NCBI GenBank assembly: GCA_027489355.1
Contig: JAIXZY010000035.1
Span: 1-64,000, forward strand
Direction of reading: 5' to 3'
Source: Paracoccaceae bacterium
GTDB taxonomy: Bacteria > Pseudomonadota > Alphaproteobacteria > Rhodobacterales > Rhodobacteraceae
Length of the DNA stretch: 64,000 nt
This document shows, piece by piece, positions 1 through 9,606 of this stretch. The position numbers and the translations under genes are program-made. Numbering within the stretch: position 1 is the stretch's first letter; every line of letters starts with the position of its first letter. Below the pieces are notes generated by a model. That model was not told the origin of the DNA. It saw nothing but the letters and a program-made list of their open reading frames with translations, and did not search any database.

Positions 1-2
1 AC

Positions 3-593
3 GGGGACGGCAAGAAGAACCTGTGGAGCGACGACCCGGCGGATGCGCTGGCCTCGACGGCCAACTACCTGCGGTTCTGGGGGTGGAAGAAGGGGATGCC
101 TTGGGGGGTGGAGGTGCGCCTGCCGGAAGGGTTCGACTACGACCAGACGACCGAGCGGGTGGTGAAGCCGGTTTCGGAGTGGCAGGCGATGGGCGTGCGG
201 ACCGTTTTCGGCGCGGACTTGCCCGACCACGGGCCGGGGTCGATCCTGCTGCCGGGCGGCCATCGCGGGGCGGCTTTCCTGATCTGGCCGAACTTCCAGG
301 TCATCGAGAAATACAACACGGCGGACGCCTATGTGGTGGCGATCGGGTCGCTGTCGGACCGGCTGAGGGGCGGACCTGCGATCCAGTCGGGCTGGCCACG
401 CGATCTGCGGGCCTTGACGCTTGACGAGCGGCGGGAGCTGCAGGAGCGACTGACCGGCGCGGGGTTCGATGCGGGCGGGGTCGACGGGCGGATGGGGCCA
501 AAGACGGTGGCGGCGGTGAAGGCCTTCCAGAAGGCGCGCGGGATGGTGCCGGACGGCTATCCCTCGTTGGAGGTGCTGGCGGCACTGCGCTAG
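3..593 (+). CDS. Lytic murein transglycosylase, C-terminal part with peptidoglycan-binding domain (5' truncated by window edge)
   Basis: Frame open from nt 3 (GDGKKNLWSDDPADALASTANYL...GWPRDLRALTLDERRELQERLTGAGFDAGGVDGRMGPKTVAAVKAFQKARG); PG_binding_1-like tail; stop TAG at 591-593. Confidence 0.85.
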   Translation, partial: GDGKKNLWSDDPADALASTANYLRFWGWKKGMPWGVEVRLPEGFDYDQTTERVVKPVSEWQAMGVRTVFGADLPDHGPGSILLPGGHRGAAFLIWPNFQVIEKYNTADAYVVAIGSLSDRLRGGPAIQSGWPRDLRALTLDERRELQERLTGAGFDAGGVDGRMGPKTVAAVKAFQKARGMVPDGYPSLEVLAALR

Positions 594-640
594 CTGTCCA
601 CGGTGGACAGCCTGTCCAACCGTCTGGAATCAAGGGCTTG
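594..640 (+). repeat. Composite intergenic element copy A: CTGTCCAC-G-GTGGACAG dyad (594-610) + GCTTG at 636
   Basis: Perfect 8-1-8 inverted repeat directly after the stop codon; CAAGGGCTTGGCTGCGG downstream. Confidence 0.6.
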
Positions 641-781
641 GCTGCGGAGATCAAGGGTTTATTAAGCTTTGGCCGAGGCCGTCCGACCCCGGCGTCTCAC
701 CCCGCTGGGGCGGCTCCTGCATGGATCGCTGACGCGCACGGTTTTTGTCTCGTCGTCGGGCTTCGCCTCCTCCTCGGCTGA

Positions 782-827
782 TGGGGGTTTCACCCCCAAA
801 CCCCAGGATATTTGGAGAAGGGAAAGG
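782..827 (-). repeat. Hairpin TGGGGGT-TTC-ACCCCCA (782-798) plus GGATATTTGGAGAAGGGAAAGG (806-827) 3'-end repeat
   Basis: The 22-mer recurs with 1 mismatch in inverse orientation at 25605-25626; lies just beyond the rsmB 3' end. Confidence 0.6.
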
Positions 828-834
828 GGCCGGG

Positions 835-2067
835 TCAGCCCTCTTTCCGAAGGCGGACGAGGAAGAAGCCGTCCATCCCTCCCCGGTCAGCCCATTGGTC
901 GGGGCGCAGGCGAAGGGCGCCGTCAGGGGTCCACCAGCTTGCGCAGATGCCAGGGAGGTCGGGGCGTTCGACGGTGAGCGTCGGGTGGCGGCTCAGGGCG
1001 GCGGCGAGTTGAGCCTCGCCTTCCTCGGGCAGGAGCGAGCAGGTGGAGAAGACGAGGCGGCCGCCCGGTCTGAGCCAGGTCAGGGCGCGGTCGATGAGTT
1101 GGGATTGGAGGGTGGTGAGCGAGGGAAGCTCCGATCCGTCCTTGACGAAGGGCAGGTCCGGGTGGCGGCGGATGGTGCCGGTGGCGGAACAGGGGGCGTC
1201 GAGGAGGATGGCGTCGAACTGTCCCTCGGGTTGCCAGTGCAGCGCGTCGGCGGTGACGACGGTCGCGGTCAGGCCGGTGCGGGCAAGGTTGGCCTGCAGG
1301 CGGGCCAGGCGGGGGGCGGAGATGTCGAGAGCGGTGACATCGGCTCCGGCGGCGGCGAGTTGCAGGGTCTTGCCGCCGGGGGCGGCGCAGAGGTCGAGGA
1401 TGCGCTCGCCGGGTCGGGGTTGCAGGAGCTTGGCCGGGAGGGCGGCGGCGGCGTCCTGGACCCACCAGCCGCCCTCGGCGTAGCCGGGAAGTGTGGAGAG
1501 CTGGCCGGGGGTGCGGAGGCGGAGGCTGCCGGTGGGGAGGAGGTCGCCCTCCGGGTGGGGGAAGCCCTCGCGCAGGGTGAGGTCGAGCGGGGGTTCCTGG
1601 GAGTGGACGGTCTCGATGGCGGTGGTGACCTCGCGGCCGTAGGTATGGACGAGGGGTTGGCGAAGCCAGCGGGGGAGTTTCTGGACCGGCAGCGTGACAG
1701 GGTCAGGCAGGGCGCGGAGGACGGCGTTGACGAGGCCGGTCAGGTGGGCGGTCCGCTTGCCGCCCTGCCGGGTGATCTCGACCGCAGCGTTGACGGTCCC
1801 GTGGGCGGGGGCGCCGAGGCTGCGCTCCACCACGGCGAGACGGAGGGTGTTGCGGACGGTGAGGGGCGGGGATTTGCGGAGGTGTTTCTCCAGCAGCTTG
1901 TCCGCCGGGTCGAGGTGGCGGAGGGTCGTTTCGGCCAGCCGCAGGGCGCGGGCGCGGTCGGCTGGGGGGAGGTGATCGCCGGAGAAGTCGGAGAGCATCC
2001 TCCCTTCGCCCAGGACGCCGTCCAGGATTGCGACTGCGGTGGCGCGTGCGGTGACCCCTTCGGCCAT
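835..2067 (-). CDS. rsmB: 16S rRNA (cytosine(967)-C(5))-methyltransferase RsmB
   Basis: 410 aa; N-terminal NusB-like region and C-terminal SAM methyltransferase (ILDLCAAPGGKTLQLA, DAPCSATGTIRRHPD, STCSLLPEE). Confidence 0.93.
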   Translation of the reverse strand: MAEGVTARATAVAILDGVLGEGRMLSDFSGDHLPPADRARALRLAETTLRHLDPADKLLEKHLRKSPPLTVRNTLRLAVVERSLGAPAHGTVNAAVEITRQGGKRTAHLTGLVNAVLRALPDPVTLPVQKLPRWLRQPLVHTYGREVTTAIETVHSQEPPLDLTLREGFPHPEGDLLPTGSLRLRTPGQLSTLPGYAEGGWWVQDAAAALPAKLLQPRPGERILDLCAAPGGKTLQLAAAGADVTALDISAPRLARLQANLARTGLTATVVTADALHWQPEGQFDAILLDAPCSATGTIRRHPDLPFVKDGSELPSLTTLQSQLIDRALTWLRPGGRLVFSTCSLLPEEGEAQLAAALSRHPTLTVERPDLPGICASWWTPDGALRLRPDQWADRGGMDGFFLVRLRKEG

Positions 2068-2138
2068 GTCCGTCCTCTTGCTGGTGCTGGGCGCGGGGTT
2101 ATATCAGGAGGGAGGGCCACACAAGGAAAGGGTCGGAC

Positions 2139-2309
2139 ATGGAAGACGATCTGCCCCCGGCGGCGAAGCGGGCGCTGGCCGAGGCCGAGGCGCGGCGGAA
2201 GGCGGCGGCATCGAAGGAGCCCCTGCCGAAGGAACTGGGGGGCCGGGATGGGCCGGAGCCGGTGCGGTACGGCGACTGGGAGAAGAAGGGGCTGGCGGTC
2301 GATTTCTGA
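2139..2309 (+). CDS. DUF1674 / SDHAF4-like small protein
   Basis: 56 aa MEDDLPPAAKRALAEAEARRKAAASKEPLPKELGGRDGPEPVRYGDWEKKGLAVDF; typical C-terminal GPEPxRYGDWEkkGlavDF. Confidence 0.85.
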   Translation: MEDDLPPAAKRALAEAEARRKAAASKEPLPKELGGRDGPEPVRYGDWEKKGLAVDF

Positions 2310-2359
2310 GGGGGCTTTTCGAGGCCGATCCTCGTTCGCCGTCGGCGTCACCTCGCCCG

Positions 2360-2406
2360 TGTCCACGGTGGACATTTCCGGATTTCCATTTAAGTGCAAC
2401 GGCTTG
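2360..2406 (+). repeat. Composite intergenic element copy B: TGTCCAC-G-GTGGACA (2360-2374) + GCTTG (2402-2406)
   Basis: Perfect 7-1-7 dyad, 27-nt gap, CAACGGCTTGACTGCGGGCGTTA. Confidence 0.6.
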
Positions 2407-2625
2407 ACTGCGGGCGTTAGGGAGCCGGAAAGGATGTTTCACGAGGCCCGCAGCACCCGAACGTGCGAACAAGGTGGACGTGGCGGCAAGTCCGTGACGG
2501 GGCGGGCCGTGCATCGACCGGACCCGAGGATGGCAGGACGCCCGCTTGCCTCGGCCGAAGTCTGATGACCCCACACGGCGCGCGCGCCCCGGCGAATGGA
2601 TCGCCGGGGAAAAGTGCCGCTTGGG

Positions 2626-2868
2626 CTAGAGGCACAGATAAAGGTGCTGGGACTGGTAGGTGTAGGAGTTGTAGGAGGAAGACGCATATTCGGCGCGCTG
2701 CTTGCCGCCGGCACGGCAGATGCGCGTGGCTTCGGCCTGGTTTTCCTCGGTCTTGCCGGAGGCATAGTCGACCAGCTTGACGCTTGCGCCATTGTAGTCG
2801 GAAACGACCGGCTCGGTCGGAACGCAGGCAGTGAGAGCAAGGACGGGAAGGACGAGAACGAAACGCAT
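2626..2868 (-). CDS. Small putative lipoprotein
   Basis: 80 aa, signal peptide with lipobox-like LTAC. Confidence 0.6.
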   Translation of the reverse strand: MRFVLVLPVLALTACVPTEPVVSDYNGASVKLVDYASGKTEENQAEATRICRAGGKQRAEYASSSYNSYTYQSQHLYLCL

Positions 2869-3001
2869 GAAACCTCCTGATCAGCGAATGACGTACGGAG
2901 GGGTGTCACGGCGAATAACGGCACCATCATGGAAAGATTTGGAGAAATCTGCCGACCATTGGGCGGCTTGATGAAGGGTGTGCCGGGCTTTCAGGCAATC
3001 T

Positions 3002-3418
3002 TCAGCCGGATTCCACGTCTGGATCAACCCCATAGTCGGCATCCGGGACCGGCTCCATCCAGTCGACGCTGCGGCCGTCCTTCACCTCGTGAATGACGAT
3101 GTGGGACATGCCGCGGTCGGGCGCGGCGCCGTGCCAGTGGCGTTCGCCGGGGGCGAAGGTGATCACGTCTCCGGGCCGGATGGTGCGGATCGGGCCGCCA
3201 TCGCTTTGGCAGCGGCCGAGGCCTGCGGTGACGATGAGCGTCTGTCCGAGGGGATGGGTGTGCCAGGCGGTGCGGGCGCCGGGGTCGAAGGTGACCAAGG
3301 CACCTTGCACGCGGTCCGGCGCCTCGGGGTTGAAGAGCGGGTCAAGTCGCACCCGTCCGGTGAACCAGTCCGGGGAGCCGGGGCGGGAGGGGGTATGGCC
3401 GGCGGGGTAGATCTTCAT
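3002..3418 (-). CDS. Cupin domain-containing protein
   Basis: MKIYPAGHTPSRPGSPDWFTGRVRLDPLF...GARTAWHTHPLGQTLIVTAG; cupin motif G(X)5HXH. Confidence 0.85.
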   Translation of the reverse strand: MKIYPAGHTPSRPGSPDWFTGRVRLDPLFNPEAPDRVQGALVTFDPGARTAWHTHPLGQTLIVTAGLGRCQSDGGPIRTIRPGDVITFAPGERHWHGAAPDRGMSHIVIHEVKDGRSVDWMEPVPDADYGVDPDVESG

Positions 3419-3563
3419 GCGTGGCTCCCTTAAGGGTCTGGCGGGAGCGTAACAGGGTTTTGGAAGCTTGTGGTGGCCCTTGTGCGACTTAGGCTTCTCG
3501 TCGCTGGGGCTGCGCGGCTGGCGGGAGACGCCAGCGAGGAACCTGGTAGGAGACGAGGAGCGA

Positions 3564-3923
3564 CTACCGCAGACGAAAGGTCGCAGAATCGCCTTTGCCC
3601 TGATCGACGGTGAAGCGAAGTTTCTCGGCCCCCTGCGCCTCGACCAGTTGGCAGTTGTAGTCGATCTCCATGCCGCTCCAGTCCATCTCGCGGCAGAAGT
3701 AGCCGTCCTTCCAGGCCCATTGGCCGGTGATCTTCCAGCCCATCGCCGAGCCGTCGATGCGGCCGTCCGGCAGGACGTTGAGCGAGAGATTGTAAAGGCC
3801 GATCCGCAGCTCGCGGTTCTGGACCAGGTCAAGGAAACGGTCCTTGTCCTTGACCGGCGTGAATCCGTCGGCGGCCGCGGGGAGCGGCAAGGTCAGGAGA
3901 CAGGCGAGAAGACAGGCACGCAT
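3564..3923 (-). CDS. Hypothetical secreted protein
   Basis: 119 aa with N-terminal signal peptide MRACLLACLLTLPLPAAADG. Confidence 0.65.
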   Translation of the reverse strand: MRACLLACLLTLPLPAAADGFTPVKDKDRFLDLVQNRELRIGLYNLSLNVLPDGRIDGSAMGWKITGQWAWKDGYFCREMDWSGMEIDYNCQLVEAQGAEKLRFTVDQGKGDSATFRLR

Positions 3924-3984
3924 TGCATCACCCCTGCACAGGAACCGGGAGTCATACGCCCGTGTTCCAGGGGTGGATCACCCG

Positions 3985-4791
3985 TCAGATGCCAAGCACG
4001 TCCATCATGTCGTACTGGCCGGGCTTCTTGCCCTGCCCCCAGACTGCGGCCTTCAGCGCGCCCCGGGCGAAGATCGCGCGGTCGGTGGCGAGGTGGCGAA
4101 GGACGATGCGTTCACCCTCGGTGGCGAAGATCACGTCGTGTTCGCCGACGATGTCGCCGCCGCGGATGGCGGAGAAGCCGATGGACCCCTTCTGGCGCGC
4201 ACCGGTGATGCCGTCGCGACCGGAGACCCTGGCGTCGTCGAGGGAGATGCCCCGGCCCTCGGCAGCGGCTGCGCCGAGCATGAGCGCAGTGCCGGAGGGG
4301 GCGTCGACCTTCATGCGGTGGTGGGCCTCGACGATCTCGATGTCCCAGTCGGCGTCAAGCGCGGCGGCGACCTTCTGGGTCAGGCGCACCAGCAGGTTGA
4401 CGCCAAGCGACATGTTGCCGGCGCGGATGATCGTGGCGTGGCGGGCGGCGGCCTCGATCTTCGTCAGGTGCTGGGCCTCAAGCCCAGTGGTGCCGATGAC
4501 GTGGACGGCGCGGGCCTGGGCGGCGAGCGCCGCGAATTCGACGGTGGCGGCAGGGGCGGTGAAGTCGACCACGGCCTGCGCCCTGGAGAAGGCTTCCAGC
4601 GCGTCGTCGGTGACGGTGACGCCGATGGGGGCGCCGCCCATCGCCTCACCCACGTCGCGGCCGATCCAGGGGTGGCCGGAGCGTTCGACGCAAGCAACGA
4701 GGCGGAGCTTGTCCGAGGCTTGTGCAAGCCGGATCAGCGTCTGCCCCATGCGGCCCGAGGCCCCAGTCACCACAAGTCCCGGCTGATCCAT
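3985..4791 (-). CDS. dapB: 4-hydroxy-tetrahydrodipicolinate reductase
   Basis: 268 aa; [18 protein letters not shown]-binding, [20 protein letters not shown]. Confidence 0.95.
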   Translation of the reverse strand: MDQPGLVVTGASGRMGQTLIRLAQASDKLRLVACVERSGHPWIGRDVGEAMGGAPIGVTVTDDALEAFSRAQAVVDFTAPAATVEFAALAAQARAVHVIGTTGLEAQHLTKIEAAARHATIIRAGNMSLGVNLLVRLTQKVAAALDADWDIEIVEAHHRMKVDAPSGTALMLGAAAAEGRGISLDDARVSGRDGITGARQKGSIGFSAIRGGDIVGEHDVIFATEGERIVLRHLATDRAIFARGALKAAVWGQGKKPGQYDMMDVLGI

Positions 4792-4887
4792 CGTCGTGCC
4801 CCCTGTTTGCGGCCCCCTCTAGCCGGTTCCCGCGGGCGTGAGAAGCCCGGCGTTGCGGGCGGGGTCGAAAGGGCATAAAGGGGCGGC

Positions 4888-5301
4888 ATGGGGAACAAGC
4901 GATTCAATACCGGGTCCGGCCCGTCGCAACGCCAGTTGAGGGTGGGGGAACTGATCCGCCGCACCTTGAGCGATGTGCTGAACCGGGCGGAAATCCACGA
5001 CCCCGAGCTGAACGCCATGTCGATCACGGTGGGCGAGGTGTCCTGCTCGCCCGACCTGAAGGTGGCGACGGTCTATGTGATGCCGCTGATGGGGTCGGTT
5101 CCGGTCGAGGATGCCATCGCGGCGCTGGCGCGGAACAAGGCAGAGTTGCGCCACCGGGTGGCGTCGGAGCTGACGCTGAAATACGCGCCCGACCTGCGGT
5201 TCCGCCCGGACGAGACCTTCGACCGGCTGGACGAGACGCGGCGGCTGTTCTCGGACCCGGCGGTCCAGCGCGACGTCAGCGCGGCGGACGACAAGGAATG
5301 A
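4888..5301 (+). CDS. rbfA: Ribosome-binding factor A
   Basis: 137 aa; [37 protein letters not shown]. Confidence 0.93.
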   Translation: MGNKRFNTGSGPSQRQLRVGELIRRTLSDVLNRAEIHDPELNAMSITVGEVSCSPDLKVATVYVMPLMGSVPVEDAIAALARNKAELRHRVASELTLKYAPDLRFRPDETFDRLDETRRLFSDPAVQRDVSAADDKE

Positions 5302-6020
5302 GGCTTCTGGCTTTGGCCTTCCTGCTGGCGCCGGTGGCGGCAGAGGCGGCGGAGTGCCGGGACACCAGCTTCGAGGGCGCGTCCTACACGATCTGCGAAG
5401 TGCAGGCGGGCGAGGACCTGCGGCTGTTCCATTCGGGGCCGGACGGGGCCTATGGCAGTTTTCGCAATGTCGATGAAGCCCTAGCGGCCGAGGGCGGCGC
5501 CTTGGGCTTTGCGATGAATGCCGGGATGTATCACCGGGATCTCGCGCCGGTCGGGCTCTACGTCGAGAACGGGACCGAGGTCTCGAAACTGGTGACGCGG
5601 GACGGGCCGGGGAACTTTGGTCTTTTGCCGAACGGGGTGTTCTGCATCGGCGACCGCTTCCGGGTGGTGGAGAGCCGCGCCTTCCGGCAGGAGCGGCCGG
5701 AATGCCGCTTCGCCACGCAGTCGGGGCCGATGCTGGTGATCGGGGGCAAGCTGCACCCGAAGCTGCTGGCAGGTAGCGACAGCGTCTACGTCCGGAACGG
5801 CGTCGGGGTCAGCGAGGATGGGACGCGGGCGGTCTTTGCGATTTCCAACGATGCGGTGAACTTCCATGCCTTCGCGCGGTTCTTCCGGGACGGGCTGGGG
5901 CTGCCGGACGCGCTGTATTTCGACGGCAACATCTCGCGGCTTTATGCGCCTTCGCTTGGGCGGCACGACGGGGGGTTCCCGATGGGGCCGATCGTCGGCA
6001 CCGTGGTTCCGAAGGGGTAA
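5298..6020 (+). CDS. Phosphodiester glycosidase family protein (DUF2233/NAGPA-like), secreted
   Basis: 240 aa; signal peptide; [51 protein letters not shown]. Confidence 0.85.
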   Translation: MRLLALAFLLAPVAAEAAECRDTSFEGASYTICEVQAGEDLRLFHSGPDGAYGSFRNVDEALAAEGGALGFAMNAGMYHRDLAPVGLYVENGTEVSKLVTRDGPGNFGLLPNGVFCIGDRFRVVESRAFRQERPECRFATQSGPMLVIGGKLHPKLLAGSDSVYVRNGVGVSEDGTRAVFAISNDAVNFHAFARFFRDGLGLPDALYFDGNISRLYAPSLGRHDGGFPMGPIVGTVVPKG

Positions 6021-6023
6021 GCC

Positions 6024-6926
6024 GTGGCGCGGGGGAAGAAGGGCCGGGCGGTCAGTGGCTGGCTGATCGTGGACAAGCCGGCGGGCGTGACGTCCACCGC
6101 GGTAGTCAACAAGGTGAAATGGGCGCTTTCGGCGCAGAAGGCGGGGCATGCGGGGACGCTGGACCCGGATGCGACGGGCGTGCTGGCCGTGGCGCTGGGG
6201 GAAGCGACGAAGACGATCCCCTACATCACCGATGCGCTGAAGTGCTACCGCTTCCGGGTCGTGTTGGGGGCGGCGACCGAGACCGACGATGCCTCGGGTG
6301 CGGTGATCGCGACCTGTGCTGAGCGCCCGACGGATGCGCAGATCGAGGCGGCGCTGGGGGCGTTCCGGGGGCAGATCGAACAGGTCCCGCCGCAGTATTC
6401 GGCGGTGAAGGTCGATGGCGAGCGGGCCTATGACCTTGCGCGCGAGGGCGAGGTGATGGACCTGGCGGCGCGGCCCCTTTGGGTGGAGCGGCTGGTTGTG
6501 CTGGGCCGCCCGGATGCGGACCACGTCGATCTGGAGATGGTCTGCGGCAAGGGCGGCTATGTGCGGTCGATCGCGCGGGACCTGGGGCAGGCGCTGGGGT
6601 GCCTGGGACATGTGCAGTGGCTGCGGCGGGAGTGGTCGGGGCCGTTCAACGCCGAAGATGGCGTAACGCTGGAGACGGTGGACGCGGAAGCCAGGACCGA
6701 GGCCCTGGACGCGCGGCTTTTGCCGTTGGAGCTGGGGTTGCAGGACCTGCCGGAGTTCCGGGCGACGCCCGAGGGGGCGGTGCGGCTGCGGAACGGCAAT
6801 CCGGGGCAGGTGATCGGGCATGCCGACTGGGGCACCGAGGGCTGGGCGTCTCTGGATGGCCTCGCGGTGGCCGTGGGGCACTACCGGGGGGGCGAGTTGC
6901 ACCCGAGCCGGGTGTTCAACCGCTGA
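6024..6926 (+). CDS. truB: tRNA pseudouridine(55) synthase TruB
   Basis: 300 aa; [38 protein letters not shown]. Confidence 0.95.
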   Translation: MARGKKGRAVSGWLIVDKPAGVTSTAVVNKVKWALSAQKAGHAGTLDPDATGVLAVALGEATKTIPYITDALKCYRFRVVLGAATETDDASGAVIATCAERPTDAQIEAALGAFRGQIEQVPPQYSAVKVDGERAYDLAREGEVMDLAARPLWVERLVVLGRPDADHVDLEMVCGKGGYVRSIARDLGQALGCLGHVQWLRREWSGPFNAEDGVTLETVDAEARTEALDARLLPLELGLQDLPEFRATPEGAVRLRNGNPGQVIGHADWGTEGWASLDGLAVAVGHYRGGELHPSRVFNR

Positions 6927-7893
6927 CCCTGCTTTCCACCCGTGCATGCCGGCCGGCATGTTCGGCCAGCGCGGCACAAGCCTTTGCCCAGCTGTCGTCG
7001 CCGTCATACAGGGCCGAGCGCAGGTAGGCCCAGGTCATCCGCTGGGTGACGGCCAGGCGTTCGGGGTCTTCGTCGTCGGTCTCTTTCGCGTCATGGCCTG
7101 CGATCCCGCCCAGTCCGTGCCTGCCGCCCTTCAGCACCAGCAGGGCATCGCTGCCCGGCCCGTGGCGGAACGGGTCCAGGTGCCAGTCGGCCCCCCGCAC
7201 GGTCAGGTGCGGATTGTCGTCCGCGTCCCCGGCGACGACAAGCGTCCGGGTGGTCATCGTGGTGAAATCCGGGTTCAGCGTGGTGTAGTTCGCCCGCGCG
7301 TGGGCGCTGAGGCTCTCGCCGCCGTTGCCCGGTGCCGCGAGCAGCACCCCCGCCTTGATCCGCGCGTCCGGCAGACGGACCCGCTGGACGGCAGGGTCTG
7401 CCGTGTCGGTCAAGCCCGCGCCGACGAGAATGCCCGCGGTCTGCCCGCCCAGCGAATGTCCCGCAACGGCCACGCGAGAGGCGTCCAGCCGACCGGTCAG
7501 GAACCGAGCCTGTGCTTCGACGTCAGGCAGGTTGTCGAGGATCAACCGCATGTCCTCGACCCGGGACCGCCAGAAGAACGGCGCGCCAGGGGCGTCGGCA
7601 CCCAGGCCCGCGGCCCTGGAATTGGCATGGGTTGGCTGGATCACGGCGAACCCGTGCTCGGCCCAGAAGGTGGACAGCGGCGCGTAGCCATCCTTCGAGG
7701 ACAGGTAAAGCGAAGGCCCGTGGCCGTGCGACAGAAGGATGATCGGCAGGGCTTCGCCCGCCAAGGGCGCCGTCACCCGCAGCTCCAGCGCCCGCCCCCG
7801 GCCCGGAGCGGGCAGCGTGACGCGGCTGATGGACAGAGCAGGAGAGGCGGCGGCCACGGGGATGTTCAGCGCATCGCGGACAAGGTCGTTCAT
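6916..7893 (-). CDS. Alpha/beta hydrolase (PAF-acetylhydrolase/dienelactone hydrolase-like)
   Basis: 325 aa; [11 protein letters not shown], nucleophile elbow [14 protein letters not shown]. Confidence 0.8.
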   Translation of the reverse strand: MNDLVRDALNIPVAAASPALSISRVTLPAPGRGRALELRVTAPLAGEALPIILLSHGHGPSLYLSSKDGYAPLSTFWAEHGFAVIQPTHANSRAAGLGADAPGAPFFWRSRVEDMRLILDNLPDVEAQARFLTGRLDASRVAVAGHSLGGQTAGILVGAGLTDTADPAVQRVRLPDARIKAGVLLAAPGNGGESLSAHARANYTTLNPDFTTMTTRTLVVAGDADDNPHLTVRGADWHLDPFRHGPGSDALLVLKGGRHGLGGIAGHDAKETDDEDPERLAVTQRMTWAYLRSALYDGDDSWAKACAALAEHAGRHARVESRVSG

Positions 7894-7947
7894 CGGAAGT
7901 CTCCGTTATCTGCTGGCAAAGCGGGGTTGGCCCGCCTATATGATCGA

Positions 7948-7998
7948 AAGCGGATCGCAGTTCCGCTTGCATCCATCATATACGGAACGCTGTTCCGT
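7948..7998. promoter_or_regulatory. Two inverted repeats in a divergent promoter (candidate TetR operators)
   Basis: AAGCGGA-N7-TCCGCTT (7948-7968) and ACGGAAC-GCT-GTTCCGT (7982-7998), both perfect. Confidence 0.6.
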
Positions 7999-8011
7999 TT
8001 ATCAAGGGACC

Positions 8012-8602
8012 ATGTCCGAAGTGACCGACCAACCGGAGAAGGACGGAAGCGAGCGCGCAATCCGCGCCGATGCGCAGCGGAACGAGGACTTGCTGCTGGC
8101 CGTCGCAAGAGAGGTTTTTGCGACCAAGGGCGTCGATACGCCGGTCCGCGAGATTGCGGCGAAGGCGGGCGTCGGGGTCGGCACGCTGTACCGCCGCTTT
8201 CCCAGGCGATCAGACCTGGTGACGGCCGTGTTCCGCCACGAGGTCGATGCTTGTGCGGCGGCGGCAAGAACGCTGGCCGCCGAGTACCCTCCGACCGAGG
8301 CCCTGGCCCGCTGGCTGCGGCGCTATACCGAATTTCTTGCCGCCAAGAAGGGCCTGGCCGCCGCGCTGCATTCCGGCGATCCGGCCTATGCGGCCCTGCC
8401 CGACTATTTCCGCGCGAACTTCGAACCCGCGCTTGCCCGGTTGCTGCAGGCCTCGGCGGCCACTGGCGCAACCCGGACCGACATCGCCGCCTATGACCTT
8501 CTGCGCGCGATCGGGAACCTGTCGGTGAGTTCAGGTCCGGACGCGGCGGATCACACCGCCCGGATGGTCGAGCTTCTGATCGACGGCCTGCGGCAACGCT
8601 GA
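8012..8602 (+). CDS. TetR/AcrR family transcriptional regulator
   Basis: 196 aa; AREVFATKGVDTPVREIAAKAGVGVGTLYRRFPRRSDLV helix-turn-helix. Confidence 0.9.
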   Translation: MSEVTDQPEKDGSERAIRADAQRNEDLLLAVAREVFATKGVDTPVREIAAKAGVGVGTLYRRFPRRSDLVTAVFRHEVDACAAAARTLAAEYPPTEALARWLRRYTEFLAAKKGLAAALHSGDPAYAALPDYFRANFEPALARLLQASAATGATRTDIAAYDLLRAIGNLSVSSGPDAADHTARMVELLIDGLRQR

Positions 8603-8608
8603 AACGCA

Positions 8609-8636
8609 AAAGGCCCCGCGTCGCCGCAGGGCCTTT
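8609..8636 (-). terminator. Rho-independent terminator (AAAGGCCC...GGGCCTTT)
   Basis: 8-bp stem, T-rich flank on the minus strand (CCTTTTGCGTTT); between convergent tetR and rplT. Confidence 0.7.
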
Positions 8637-8658
8637 CCTGAAACCTTGGCCAGACCGA

Positions 8659-9021
8659 TCAGGCCAGAGCGGCCTTGGCCTGGCCGGCGATGGCGTTGAA
8701 CGCCTCGGGCTCGTGCACGGCGAGGTCGGCGAGGACCTTGCGGTCAACCTCGATCCCGGCCTTGGTCAGGCCGTTGATCAGGCGCGAATAGGTCATCTCG
8801 GCGTCGAACAGACGGACGGCGGCGTTGATCCGCTGGATCCACAGCGCGCGGAACTGGCGCTTGCGGACCTTGCGGTCGCGGGTCGCGTACTGGTTGGCCT
8901 TGTCGACGGCCTGGGTCGCGGTGCGGAAGTTGGTGGAGCGGGCGGCGTAGTAGCCCGAAGCCGCCTTGATCACCTTGCGGTGACGGGCGTGCGTGACCTT
9001 GCCGGATTTGACGCGGGACAT
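8659..9021 (-). CDS. rplT: 50S ribosomal protein L20
   Basis: 120 aa [39 protein letters not shown]. Confidence 0.97.
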   Translation of the reverse strand: MSRVKSGKVTHARHRKVIKAASGYYAARSTNFRTATQAVDKANQYATRDRKVRKRQFRALWIQRINAAVRLFDAEMTYSRLINGLTKAGIEVDRKVLADLAVHEPEAFNAIAGQAKAALA

Positions 9022-9033
9022 CTGATGCTCTCC

Positions 9034-9234
9034 TTACCGGTCGTAGGGCATGTATTTCTTGACGATCTTCGCGTCGCTGTCGCTGAGGATCATGGCCCCC
9101 GAGGCGTCGCGGACGAATTTCGGCGTGCGCTTGATCATGCCGTGGCGCTTGCCGGCGGGACCGGCCTTCACCCGACCGGAGGCCGTGAAGCTGAAGCGCT
9201 TCTTCGCCGCCGACTTGGTCTTCATCTTGGGCAT
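9034..9234 (-). CDS. rpmI: 50S ribosomal protein L35
   Basis: 66 aa [33 protein letters not shown]. Confidence 0.96.
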   Translation of the reverse strand: MPKMKTKSAAKKRFSFTASGRVKAGPAGKRHGMIKRTPKFVRDASGAMILSDSDAKIVKKYMPYDR

Positions 9235-9341
9235 TTCCATCTCCGTGGTTGCAGGCACGACTCGGCATGCCTCTTCGGCCGGCCGTGCAGGTAAGAAGCC
9301 GTCCCTATAGGGGGGCGGCCGGAAAGGTGCAAGGGGGAACC

Positions 9342-9572
9342 TCAGCGGAAGAAGCGGGTGGCGACCTCGACCATGATGCCGGGGACCTGGTTGAAGGCAT
9401 AGCCCCCTGGCTTGATCACCAGCGCCGAGACGATGAGGCCCAGCGCCGCGATGGCCATGATCGCCCCGATCCGCGGGGCCCGGCTTTCCACCCAGGCCGC
9501 AAGCAGCGAGGGAACGGACAGGACCAGAAGCAAGATCCCGAGCGTGAGCATCAGATCGGTGTCGCTGTCCAT
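9342..9572 (-). CDS. Small membrane protein, hypothetical
   Basis: 76 aa [46 protein letters not shown]; two hydrophobic segments. Confidence 0.65.
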   Translation of the reverse strand: MDSDTDLMLTLGILLLVLSVPSLLAAWVESRAPRIGAIMAIAALGLIVSALVIKPGGYAFNQVPGIMVEVATRFFR

Positions 9573-9606
9573 GACCCCTCGCGCACAGTGATCCGTGCGG
9601 TGGAGT

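Noticed and set aside
745-2565. 606-aa + strand ORF
   Set aside because: Antisense to rsmB; Gly/Ala/Glu-rich low-complexity translation typical of the opposite strand of a high-GC gene.
9235-9320. Possible autoregulatory RNA leader upstream of rpmI-rplT
   Set aside because: Partial complementarity only (GCACG...CGTGC); no recognisable L20 leader structure could be supported by eye.
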